DNA of 64,000 nt, taken from Costus lasius (Eukaryota; Streptophyta; Magnoliopsida; Zingiberales; Costaceae). Where the stretch lies: assembly GCA_027563935.2 (NCBI GenBank), contig CM050449.1:88450371-88514370 (forward strand), given 5' to 3'. Below the pieces are notes generated by a model, which was given only the letters and a program-made list of their open reading frames with translations, ran no database searches and was not told the origin of the DNA. The position numbers and the translations under genes were made by a program. Positions 33,348-43,296 of the stretch are shown here, one piece after another (position 1 is the stretch's first letter; each line of letters begins with the position of its first letter).

Positions 33348-34040
33348 CTAGGCTTGATGTATTTCATGGCTAATAGGAGCAGGTAATTTTAAAAATAACC
33401 TTTCTCCTAGTGCTTGGTCATGGTATCCTCCTGCCGCGCAAGCATAATATAAGAAATCTTGTAGAAAAGGCTTGATATACTTCCATTTTTTTATTTGAAG
33501 TATCTCAAGTTTTCTAATAGCTTCTTGTTGTAGGGCATTATATCCCATATTAGGATTAGAACCCGTAATCATTAATCACATTCGGTTAGTAAAATTATAA
33601 GGATTTACTCCTAGTGCGACATCTTGTTGAAATTCCGTTGGGAAGTTCAACTTATATGATTCCCACATGGCTCTTGCAGTTCCGCCAAGGAAATTTTCTA
33701 GATAGGAATACATTTCTTCAGCAGAAAAGCTTCCATCTAATTCTGATACTTTCATGGCTACTTTGGATGACCAATGGTCAAGCACGGTATTCCATGTTTG
33801 TGGATCATGGGCTGCTAGATTTAAGATTCTTCCATCATCTAGTAACTTTTTCTTATCTATAATTTCTAAAGGCAATCGCTTGCCTTTGGTACGTATTCCT
33901 TCTCTTTCACCTTCATACTGCGTATAAGGTTCTCGAGGAGGTTGTCCTATAGGATAGGTACGTGATTTTGATGTACTGGCTTGTGCAGTATTTTGTGCTG
34001 CTGCACTTGCTTGAGGTGCATCACTCATTTCTGTATTCAT
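33348..34040 (-). pseudogene. EPRV capsid, N-terminal and central part
   Basis: Two open stretches in one frame, separated by a single TGA at 33578-33576. The first (34040-33576) has an alanine/serine/glutamine-rich start followed by PREPYTQYEGEREG and a helical body with MWESYKLNFP. The second (33572-33348) continues with QKWKYIKPFLQDFLYYA-like residues and an end rich in LFLKLPAP. Assignment to capsid rests on position between movement protein and zinc knuckle, and on general likeness to badnavirus-type coat proteins. Confidence 0.65.
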
Positions 34041-34476
34041 TAAGTCTTTAGGAATACTTTGGATACTCTAATTATCATCATCAGAGAGGTCATCAAGATT
34101 TAGAGTATCAAGGATACCCAAATCTATATCTTGGTCTATTTCCTCAGAATCTATGCTTTGTGTAGCATATATTTCGTCATGGAAATTTTCCAGATTTGTA
34201 TGATGAGTTGCTACAAGATCATTGTGTAACCCATATAATGTTTGAAGTGCTTTTAAGTTTACCCTATTATCACTTTTTGCTTCAGCTAGAAGACGCTAAA
34301 ATGTTTGTTCAGTAGATTCATACTGGACTTGTATGTTTCCTTCTGGATCTACTATGAGTTTATGAGAACCAAGTATTTGGCCGATTTCAATAAGCTCAAT
34401 TTCTAGGCTTAACATTTCTTCAAATGTGAAACCTAATTCATTAGGTATTAAGAGAGTTTGATCTGCTAATACCATC
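34041..34476 (-). pseudogene. EPRV polyprotein linker between movement protein and capsid
   Basis: Includes the end of a short frame (34523-34296) reading acidic and leucine-rich residues (LGFTEEM-like, EIELIEIGQIL), overlapping the end of the movement protein in another frame, and then a serine/acidic stretch with stops at about 34298 and 34070. It represents polyprotein sequence after a frameshift; no domain is recognised. Confidence 0.5.
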
Positions 34477-35442
34477 TTACTCGAGGAATTTTTCAATTCC
34501 TGATGTTGAAGCTTCATTATCATTGAGAGCTTGTTTCTTCTTATAATTTGAAAATCTCAAATTATAAGTATCATCTGAATTTTTGAACATAATGCTTTCT
34601 TCTGGGACAAGCATTTGTTCACAATCCAAATTTTTAGAGATATTCCAATCTAATCCCCCAAGATCATCTGGTGATATAGCCATAGGCTTTATCATTCTGA
34701 TTCCTTTACTGGCTAAAGCATCAATCACAGAAGAGATATAAAGCTTATATCCAGTATTGGAATTATTTGTTAATTTTCCCAAAAATCCTAATCCAATTAA
34801 GAGATTAGAATCTCCGGAAAAGTCTTTATATCCTCTTGCTTGGATACCGATTTCTAGTTCTCCAAGATCTCTAGTACTTATTAGAAAATCTAGAGCACAA
34901 TAAAATATGCCCTTATTTTCAGTCATGTCGACCTCCATACAGGCAATCATTGCTTTTCTTGCATCAGATTTCCATCTTTTGTCAAGAACAACAATTAAGA
35001 CTTTTATATCGAGTTTCTTTCGAGCTAAGTCTTTTATAGAAATAACTATCATCCCAATATGGGTTAATGTTTTCTCTGATTGTCTTAATTTTGCTAAGGA
35101 AACTCTTGAAATTATTTTTAGATTCCTTGGTTCTATAGTGACAGCAATATGCTCTTCACGAGTAATTCTTAGGAGTTGGGTCCTAAGATTTAGCGGTCCT
35201 GTCCTATACAGGAGTTGAGGATGTAATATTTGTAACATATTATTTTGATAGGCTTCAAATTGTTGATCAATATCAACAACTTATTCTAATATTTGTGCAG
35301 GAATTCCATTACTATCAAAGATCCTATTAAGGATATTGGGAATGGGATTACTGATTGATAACCTTTCGTTTTGGTTATTTTCTCTTACTGTTGTAGTTCC
35401 AGTAAGGGTATTAGAAGTCCCTATAAATGGCCTTGTTGTCAT
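34477..35442 (-). pseudogene. EPRV movement protein (start of polyprotein)
   Basis: The likely polyprotein start is ATG at 35442. The same frame has one TAA at 35283-35281 and is then open from 35238 to 34477. The region around 35100-34750 (VAVTIEPRN-like strand, ACMEVDMTENKGIFYCALDF, IGIQARGYKDFSG, LIGLGFLGKLTNNSNTGYKL) fits a caulimovirid movement protein of the 30K superfamily. These proteins form tubules or enlarge plasmodesmata for cell-to-cell spread. The end is frameshifted relative to the capsid. Confidence 0.72.
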
Positions 35443-35505
35443 TTACAAGCAAATTGGGTACTTCTTGGTTGTTTTGTACGTAGATGATGACGAAACAGTC
35501 GATGT

Positions 35506-35856
35506 TTAAAGGACTCGGTTTAATTGGTTAGCCAACTCTTGGACCAAGGTTTGGTATTGTTGGGCCTGTAAGACCAACAAATTGTCTAAGTGTTGGATTA
35601 CCTCTTGTTGTCTGAGTATGGTCTCAGAAGAAGTTGCTATTCTTGATAGAATATAATCCAGCTTTTTATTTAATTGCATGAGATATGCAATTATAAAATT
35701 GTTCTGTCGAACAAACCTTTTGTCAGATGCACTCTGAGGATCATCAGAAATCATCCCAAGAGCATTGTCTAAATAATTACTCGATTCAACGAGTGCTTGT
35801 TGATAGTCAACATCTTGATCCATCAATCTTGGATATTCTTTAGAAGGATCTACCAT
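35506..35856 (-). pseudogene. EPRV small ORF 2, helical
   Basis: 116 codons, open. The C-terminal third is a coiled-coil-like leucine/glutamine helix (HLDNLLVLQAQQYQTLVQEL). It starts 14 bases after the previous small ORF ends and stops 63 bases before the polyprotein ATG. Two small ORFs ahead of a polyprotein is the badnavirus/tungrovirus layout, where the second is a virion-associated, nucleic-acid-binding protein. Identity is by position and shape only. Confidence 0.55.
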
Positions 35857-35870
35857 TCTTCAGAATTTTT

Positions 35871-36191
35871 CTACAATTTTACAAGTAAATCTGCTACTTT
35901 TGAATGTTGGTAATCTGAGATTTGAGATTGTTTATGTAGACGCTCTAAAATCTCTTTAAGTTTAGCGGTGAGCTGTTTTTGTAAAAGAATTGATTTTTCA
36001 ATTTCTTTTACCATAATGATTAGGTGAATATATTGGTTTTTAATATACTCCTGATTTTCATGAATATTGCGTAAAAGCATATTCTTTGCAATCATTTCGG
36101 TATGAACTTTTTTCCAAAGTTCAGTACAAAGATGATTAAATTCTCTAAGACTTTCGGCCTGAGAGATTTGAAAATCAATTATTGTATTCAT
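35871..36191 (-). pseudogene. EPRV small ORF 1, helical
   Basis: 106 codons, open, almost entirely predicted helix with heptad-like hydrophobics (KEIEKSILLQKQLTAKLKEIL). It is the first ORF after the viral leader. Badnavirus-type ORF1 products are of similar size or larger and of poorly known function. It remains open despite decay elsewhere, but short frames can do so by chance. Confidence 0.5.
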
Positions 36192-36478
36192 CTGAGCATG
36201 TTCAGAATGAATTGATGAGCATATCTACCATTTTCTCTCGGAAAATAGCATTTATGCTTTGTTGCCTGAGAATTAGCCGGTAATTCCCAGTATTTTTGAG
36301 ATAAGGTTAAATATAGATAATTAATATCCATATTCTGACTTCTCATAAATTGTTAAACCCTGATGGGTTATCTGAATCTTTAGGTTTATAACCTTTAGAT
36401 TGTATGAAACCTTATAGGTTTGTTGATGCCTTGTGGCATTTTTATGCCTTATGGCATGATTTTGTTTAAAGCCTTTCA
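36192..36478 (-). other. EPRV leader next to ORF 1
   Basis: Non-coding, AT-rich. It contains near-repeats of GCCTTATGGCAT (36425-36460). Caulimovirid leaders lie here and carry short upstream frames. I see no clear primer binding site; a degraded TTGGTA-AAGCGAT on the minus strand near 36690 is the best candidate and is weak. Confidence 0.4.
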
Positions 36479-37442
36479 GCTTATTTAGATAAATTCTGTT
36501 CATCTAAAGATTGTGTGGAAAACACGATATGAATAAGTATCAGTAATGTCATAGATCTACTAGGTACTAGTGTATAGCTGTATGGAAACAGGTTGTTGTG
36601 TAAAGAAGTAGCTAAGGAGTAAGAATACTTGGTAGTTATAGATTCCTAGACATTATTATGCCTCTGTTTTCCTTTGGTATCAATCGCTTTACCAATTCTT
36701 TGGATACCTAAGTTAACATCATGCTATATGGTCGTTAGCAGGTCTCTTGTCCCTGGCGACCCTCCTGGTCTTTGGACTTTTACTTGCCAAGCCATTAGCC
36801 CTCTAGTTAACTTGTATACTCAAAGTATATTGACTTAGGCAATCCCAGCCTACCCAAATTTGTGTAAAAAATAATGCATAATAAATCCTATTTGAGCTAA
36901 CAAGTATAATACATCTGCTTAGTTTTCTTCTTTACACCAACGTGTTTTTACTCCATACTTATACGTCCTTTCGGCTTATTTAGATAAATTCTGTTCATCT
37001 AAAGATTGTGTGGAAAACACGATATGAAGAAGTATCAGTAATGTCATAGATCTACTAGGTACTAGCGTATAGCTGTATGGAAACAGGTTGTTGTGTAAAG
37101 AAGAAGTAGCTAAGGAGTAAGAATACTGGGTAGTTATAGATTCCTGGACATTATTATGCTTCTGTTTTCCTTTGGTATCAACCGCTTTACCAATTCTTTG
37201 GATACCTAAGTTAACATCATGCTGTATTGTCGTTAGCAGGCCTCTTGTCCCTGGCGACCCTCCTGGTCTTTGGACTTTTACTTGCCAAGCCATTAGCCCT
37301 CTAGTTAACTTGTATACTCAAAGTATGGTGACTTAGGCAGTCCCGGCCTACCCAAATTTGTGTAAAAAACAGTGCATAATAAATCCTATCTGAGCTAACA
37401 AGTGTAATACATCTGCTTAGTTTTCTTCTTTACACCAACGTG
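36479..37442 (-). repeat. Direct tandem repeat of about 465 bp in the EPRV leader
   Basis: 36479-36944 and 36973-37442 are near-identical in the same orientation (first phrase GCTTATTTAGATAAATTCTG, last phrase TTACACCAACGTG), separated by 28 bp. A 3-bp indel (AGA near 37107) and scattered substitutions distinguish them. It could reflect integration of more than one genome length of the circular viral DNA, or a later duplication. Confidence 0.85.
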
Positions 37443-37616
37443 ATCCTGGAAAAAGGAAAAGGTCAACTCCATTCTTTTTTAGAGATACCAACATCCTCAT
37501 ACTATGAGATAACTAACAAATCTACTGAAGATACCATACATGGTCCTCTGCCATGTAAAATTGAATATATAAATAAGTCTATTTCTGATTCATCCAGGCT
37601 ATACACACTTAAGGTG
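37443..37616 (+). repeat. Inverted fragment of the EPRV protease region
   Basis: 174 bp on the plus strand match the complement of 32209-32382, including the peptide ILEKGKGQLHS and EITNKSTEDTIHG. It sits between the tandem leader repeat and chromovirus gag. It marks a rearranged junction and is too short to be a gene. Confidence 0.9.
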
Positions 37617-38675
37617 AGACACACAGGATCTATTAGGGAGTATGTGAAGCAGTTTGCTTCCCTTCTGTTGGAGGTGCCTAACATGCAGGAAGAGGAGAAA
37701 TTCTACACTTTTATTGGAGGTTTACAGGAGTGGGCACTTCTGGAGTTGTAGAGAAAAGGGGTCACTACCTACAGAGAGGCAGTGTGTGCTGCAGATTCCT
37801 TGGTGGACTTGAGAGGATCACGGTCCACAGCTGTGAGATAGTCTACTTCTTCACCACAGAGGCGGCCTTGAGGGCCGAGCCATCAGAAGAAGTTTGTGCC
37901 CAATTAGAAGAATAAGGACAAGGCAGTGGCACATCAAGCTCCTCAGAAGAAACCTCAACAGCAGAAGAAGCCTGATAGTGGCGCCAAGGGCAAGTTTACT
38001 TGTTTCATCTGCCAGGGACCTCATATGATGAGAGATTGCCCCACCAGGCAGAAGATTTCATCTTTGGTGGCGGCTGAGGTAGAGAAAGGACAGGAAGACC
38101 AGGGATGTGCTTCTGTTAATCCCCTTGTGATTGCAAACATTAGTGCTAGGTCTTCGCCCTTGATGTATGTTGATTTGGTCCTGAATGACATTCCTATAGC
38201 TGCTATGGTAGACACTGGAGCTACTCACCTGTTTGTGTCTAACAGAGTGAAGGATCAGTTGAAGCTTAAGACAAGCCAGTGTGCTACAAGTGTCAAGACA
38301 GTGAATGCAGATCCAAGAAAGGCATCAGGAGTATCTTATGACGTGCCTGTGAGGTTGGGACCATGGACAGGGCGGGTACATGCTATGGTGACAGCCCTTG
38401 ATGATTTTGATGTCATTATAGGGATGGATTTGCTTCGGCGTGCCAAAACAATTCCCATGCCTCATTTGAATGGGTTGCAGATTGTTGATGAGAGAGCACC
38501 TTGTTTTCTCCCTTGCCACATTGGGGCTAAGGTTGAGAAAAACAACAAGGGCAAGGAGGTGATTGCAGCCTCTGTCGTTGCAAAGGGACTTCAGCATGGA
38601 GAGACTACTTACTTGGCACATGTCAGAGTGGTAGAGGATCTTCCCCATATTGATTCTAGACCAGTGCAGCCGTGA
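37617..38675 (+). pseudogene. Chromovirus Gag C-terminal part and protease
   Basis: Begins abruptly at the EPRV junction with HTGSIREYVKQFASLLLEVP, matching the middle of the gag-only element's Gag. Stops at about 37749 and 37838-37916 break it. From 37926 it is open: lysine/glutamine-rich linker, zinc knuckle CFICQGPHMMRDC (near 38010) and retropepsin MVDTGATHLFVS (near 38210) with IIGMDLL (near 38415). It ends at TGA 38673. The N-terminal half of Gag is missing. Gag packages RNA; protease matures it. Confidence 0.88.
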
Positions 38676-38681
38676 GAGCAT

Positions 38682-40155
38682 GTGGGAGGACCGGCCACCC
38701 TTCCTAGTTGTTCTGGCCATGAGGGTGTTGAAGTGAGTGTGGGGGCAGCGAAGCTTACTTTAGGTGATCGGATTCAGCAGTTACCTGTTCCTATTGGGAG
38801 CCTGTTACAGGAGTTTATAGATGTAGTTCCCCCTGAGATGCCCAAGGTGTTACCACCTAGGCGGGACATCGACTATGCTATTGAGTTAGTGCCAGGAGCA
38901 GTTCCACCAGCACAGCCACCTTATAGGATGCCTCCTTCTGAGCTAGCTGAGTTGAGGAGACAGCTAGATGATTTTCTTGAGTCTGGGTATATTCAGCCAT
39001 CCAAAGCACCATACAGAGCACCAGTCCTGTTCCAGAAGAAGAAGGATGGAAGCATGAGGATGTGTATAGATTACAGGGAACTCAATAAAGTGACAGTGAA
39101 AAACTCATATCCTATTCCATTGATCCAGGACTTGATTGATCACCTTGTGCATGCCAAGATATTTAGTAAGTTGGACCTTCGATCTGGATATTGGCAGGTG
39201 AGGATTGCAGAGAGGGATGAGCCCAAGACTACATGTGTTATGAGATATGGATCTTATGAGTTCCTAGTCATGCCGTTTGGGCTGACCAATGCTCCAGCTA
39301 CGTTCTGTAACTTGATGAACAACATTCTTCATCCATTATTGGATAAGTTTGTTGTGGTTTACTTGGATGATATTGTGATATATTCTGGTAGCTTGGAGGA
39401 GCATGTGGAGCATCTGAGGAATGTTTTGACAATTCTGAGGTAGAGCCAGCTATATTTGAAGCTTGAGAAGTGTGATTTTTCCCAGAGTGAGGTGGAGTTT
39501 CTAGGACACATTGTTGGGTCAGGACAGGTCAGGATGGATAGAGGGAAGGTGAGAGCCATTGAGTGGCCTGCACCTACGTCAGTTAGCACTTTGAGGTCCT
39601 TCTTGGGACTTGCTAACTTCTACAGGCGTTTCATAGAGGGATACTCTAGGATTGTAGCGCCATTGACAGACCTTCTGAGGAAGGATGTAGCCTGGTGTTG
39701 GGAGGCCAAGCACCAAGAGGCTTTTGACAGGTTGAAGTTACTGTTGACTTCAGAGCCTATTCTGAGACTACTAGATTTTTTCTTCCCTTTTGAGGTACAC
39801 ACGGATGCCTCAGACAGAGCTTTGGGAGGAGTTCTTGTCCAGGAGGGCAAGCCGGTGGCTTATGAGAGCAGGAAACTGGAGAATGCTGAGATGAACTACT
39901 CTGCTCATTAGAAGGAGATGTTAGCAGTAGTGCACTATTTGAAGCTATAGAGAGTGTACTTGTTGGGGAACAAGTTCACAGTAAAGACTGATAACCAACA
40001 CTTTCTTCCAGACTCAGAAGAAATTATTAGCTAGGCAGGTCAGATGGCAGGAGCAGTTAGCTGAGTTTGACTTTGTTTGGGAGCATAAGCTAGGGCGCAT
40101 TCATCAGGTCCCAGATGCACTGAGTAGAATTGCTTGTGTATCTTACTGCTGTGCG
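38682..40155 (+). pseudogene. Chromovirus reverse transcriptase and RNase H
   Basis: Reverse transcriptase from 38682: [68 protein letters not shown] and catalytic YLDD at about 39361. RNase H follows ([14 protein letters not shown] near 39795). Stops lie at 39441, 39909 and about 39948. A frameshift of a few bases occurs near 39995, after which another frame reads QTQKKLLARQVRWQEQ and PDALSRIA. It is disabled but complete in domain content. Confidence 0.9.
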
Positions 40156-41679
40156 ATGTCTTATTCTGAGAGCAAGATAGTGCAGCTCATCAGGGATTCA
40201 ACATTTGAGGATCGATCCTATGAGAAGCTGGTAGCACATATCAGGATGGGAGTTGTGCGCCGCTTCTACATCAGTGAGGATGGATTGATCATGGCCAGAG
40301 GTGGCAGACCATATGTTCCATCTTCAGGGAACATTAGATTTGGTATCATGCGCGAGTACCATGACACAGTGTGGGCTGGTCATCTAGGAGGTAGACGCAT
40401 GTATGCTCTGATTAGTAGAGCATGGTATTGGCCGGGGATGAAGGAGGATATTGAGCATTACACCAAGACTTGTCTAGTCTGTCAGCAAGATAAGGTCGAG
40501 AGAAGGAAGGATGCTGGGCTTTTGCAGCTCTTACCATCTCCTGAGGGACCTTGGGTATCTATATCTATGGATTTCATCACCCATTTCCCCAGAGCTGATG
40601 GGATGGCTTTGGTATATGTTGTGGTTGATAGATACACGAAGTATGCTGTGTTTGCACCTACACTAGAGATTTGCACTGCAAAGGTGACTGCAAATCTATT
40701 CATGACACATGTGGTGAAGTATTTTGGGTTACCTAGAGAGATTATTAGTGACAGGGATCCCAGGTTCACTGGGAAGTTCTGGTCTTCTTTATTTAGGATA
40801 CTGGGTATAGATCTTAAGATGTCCACAGCATACCATCCCCAGATAGATGGTCAGACTAAGAGAGTGAATGCATTACTGGAGGAGTATCTTAGACACTTTG
40901 TTTCTTCTACTCAGAAGAATTGGATCAGATTATTGGATACTGCACAGTTTGCATACAACATCCAGGTATCATCTGCCACGAGGAAGAGCCCGTTCGAGAT
41001 GGTGTTAGGGTGGCAGCCTATGACACCCATGGATACACTGAACTGGGGCACAGGGGGAAATTGTCAGGCGTCTTTGCAGTTTGTAGATGATAGGTCTGAG
41101 CTTTGGGATGAGGCTCAAGATAGCCTGAGGGAAGCTACAAACAGGATGAAGTTATATGCAGACAGGGATCGCAGACATGTGGAGTTTGATGTAGGATATC
41201 TGATTCTACTCAAACTCACTCCCCATATGTGGAGGGAGACTGAGGCTCGTACCTATCACCGTGGTCTTGTGAGGAGGTATGAGGGTCCTTTCAGGATCAT
41301 CAAAAGAGTTGGTCCAGTGGCTTACATATTGAATTTACCATCTTGGTTACAGTTCTATCCTACATTCTATGTCAGTCTACTCAAGAAGTATCATCCAGAT
41401 GACAGGCATCCAGATCATGGAGAGGTGAGAAGGCAACCTGCCAAGGGCAAGGTTGAGTTTGGGAAAAAGCCTATGAGGATTCTAGATCATAGAGTCTATG
41501 GACGGGCTTCACCTGGACGTAAGAGATCTGAGTTTCTAGTTCAGTGGATGGATGAGCGAGAGGAAGATGCTACTTGGGAGAGAGTAGGTGACATTACCCA
41601 GTTTGAGGAGTTGGGTAGGAGATATGAGGAGGAGTTGGCCTCGAGGACGAGTGCCAATTCAATTGGGGGAGTATTGTGA
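40156..41679 (+). pseudogene. Chromovirus integrase with chromodomain
   Basis: A 507-codon open stretch. The zinc-binding region has GHLGGRRMYAL and CLVCQQDK (near 40380-40490). The catalytic core shows SMDFITHFP, SDRDPRFTGKFW and the final glutamate in NALLEEYLR (D,D35E). A GPF/Y-like module follows (RYEGPFRIIKRVGPVAYILNLP near 41280). Near the end is a chromodomain (LDHRVYGRASPGRKRSEFLVQWMDEREEDATWE, given in part; about 41485-41585), which in chromoviruses guides insertion to heterochromatin. Its stop lies two bases inside the 3' LTR, so the purine tract is coding. Confidence 0.92.
41660..41674 (+). other. Polypurine tract of the chromovirus
   Basis: AATTGGGGGAGTAT directly before the LTR start TGTGATGCCC. 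It overlaps the last codons of the integrase frame. Confidence 0.75.
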
Positions 41680-43288
41680 TGCCCTAGGTACGAAGGGGTT
41701 ATACCCCGACCCTTCCCATGGACTCATGGAGGCATGAGTAGGGAGCTGACACTTTGAGGGAGGTGTTTGGCTTGTTGGAGAAGGGGGCATGCTAATCTTT
41801 GTGTTAGGATGTTTTGCACGTTCATTGCTGAGGAGCAGTACACTGGTGTAGACTCTATCCTTGGGCTAGGCCTGGGGGTGCTTTGGAGTTTCTTGGAGCA
41901 TGGTTAGCTTAACCATGGTCAGCCTAACCATGGTCATAGGCGCATGGGATGGACTCGATCAGTGTTCATTTTGGAGTCCTAGGGGCTGATGTGTTCGGCT
42001 AGGACTTGGATGGCATTATTTGATTTGTCATTTAAGTTGGCACATGCTTGGCATGTGACAACTTATGGCAAGATCCAATAAGAAGATATGAGAAGATCCA
42101 TTATGACTTAAGTTATTTGGATCCACATTAACTTATCTTATTGGATCCCATGGGCGAGTTCACTTGGCTACATGGTTCGGTTCAAAGCTTGGCGGGTTGG
42201 ATCCATACAACCAAACCCAATCCATCATGAATTCAAAAGGGGCGAGTGGCTTGGCATTGGCGGCTATTCACCCTAGAGACATCACGCCACTTTTGAGAGG
42301 AGAGGCGACAAGTTCTTGGAGGCTCTCGGCTTTGGAGGCAAAGGGCGAGTTCTTCCATCATCTTCCTTGGCGAGTTCCCTTGGAGGCAAGGGGACATCTC
42401 TCTTGGCGTGGACACTTTCCTTGGAGGCAAGGAAGGGCGACATCACCTTGAGGAAGGGGCGGCACCTTGCTATCCCCTTTGGCTTGGTGGCGGCTTTGTG
42501 CTTGGAGGCAAGCACAAGAGGTGATCTTCATCAACATCAACCACCTAGAGGGCGACTCTAGGTCCGGGCCTCAAGAGTTTGCTCTTGAGGAGATTGGGTG
42601 TGCTCGGCTTCTTTGAGGAAAAGGGAGAGCAACCTTTGTTCATAGCTTTGTATTGGTATAACTTTCTAAATCAATTGTATGAACTCTAGTTGATGTTTTA
42701 TTATTGATTGTGTTCCTCTACCCGAGTTTGGGAGAGACACCTTTCATACCTGAGATTGGATCTTGGTGTGAGTCCTTCTTGATTCGGCTTTATAGGTTTA
42801 GGTTAGAGTGGGCGCAAGCATTGTGCTTGTCTTGCTCTAATCTCGCTGTGTAGTTGATATCTGTCTTAGGTTCAGCAGGATCATTGTTAGTTGATATCTG
42901 TCTTAGGTTTGAGCATGTGTCTAGTGCTCTTTGATCTCTGATAGATCACCCTGCCAGCGTGTGTTATCTACCAGCGACTTGTGTGAGTTTCAGGGCGCTC
43001 TTGAGTGTGCATATGCGATTGGGGGAGTTAAAGTCCTAATCCGCCACTCAAGGTTTCAGTCTGTGCTTTCAGAGAGGTTCGGCCATCATCACTTGGAGGA
43101 GCTCAAGGGCGTAGTTTGATTAGGTAGAGTTAGAGTGAGATCCGTTGGTGAGCTATGATCCGAGAGTGCGCTTGTTTTACACATTTCCGCATAGTTCGTT
43201 TAGAGGAGTGTTGGCTGACATCTTACACAAAGGTGTGTAAGTTGTGCCATCACGACCCAGTTTTAGGCCAAAAAATTGGGGCATGACA
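41675..43288 (+). repeat. 3' LTR of the chromovirus
   Basis: Length 1614 bp, TGTGATGCCC...GGGGCATGACA. It gives the full LTR for comparison with the broken 5' copy. It holds the empty site of the solo LTR near 42337 and a short duplication (GTTAGCTTAACCATGGTC followed by GCCTAACCATGGTC near 41903-41937) that the 5' LTR lacks. CCAGG follows. Confidence 0.92.
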
Positions 43289-43296
43289 CCAGGGCT

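Larger units (their letters stand above)
17853..37616 (-). mobile_element. Endogenous plant pararetrovirus (badnavirus/tungrovirus-like), rearranged
   Basis: Minus-strand order: leader, two small helical ORFs, then a polyprotein region with movement protein, capsid with zinc knuckle, aspartic protease, reverse transcriptase and RNase H, then a further coiled-coil ORF. There is no integrase and no LTR, which marks Caulimoviridae rather than a retrotransposon. The extra ORF after RNase H is the layout of tungroviruses. Frames are broken by stops and frameshifts. A solo LTR (18406-20561) and a copia element (22660-31782) are inserted in it. The left edge cuts the last ORF and joins chromovirus LTR; the right edge is an inverted fragment of its own protease region joined to chromovirus gag. 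Confidence 0.88.
15257..43288 (+). mobile_element. Ty3/gypsy chromovirus, interrupted by nested insertions
   Basis: LTR ends are TGTGATGCCC and GGGGCATGACA. The 5' LTR begins at 15257 and the 3' LTR is 41675-43288, flanked by perfect CCAGG duplications at 15252-15256 and 43289-43293. Coding order is gag zinc knuckle, protease, reverse transcriptase, RNase H, integrase, chromodomain, which is diagnostic of plant chromoviruses. Within it lie a solo copia LTR and an endogenous pararetrovirus; the latter replaces the end of the 5' LTR, the leader and the N-terminal half of gag. Pol carries several stops and at least one frameshift. The clade (Tekay- or Reina-like) cannot be fixed by eye. Confidence 0.9.

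Noticed and set aside
36976..37293. 105-codon minus-strand frame in the viral leader repeat
   Set aside because: Its start resembles a possible peptide, but the other repeat copy (36479-36944) does not keep the frame, and it lies where viral leaders carry short upstream frames.
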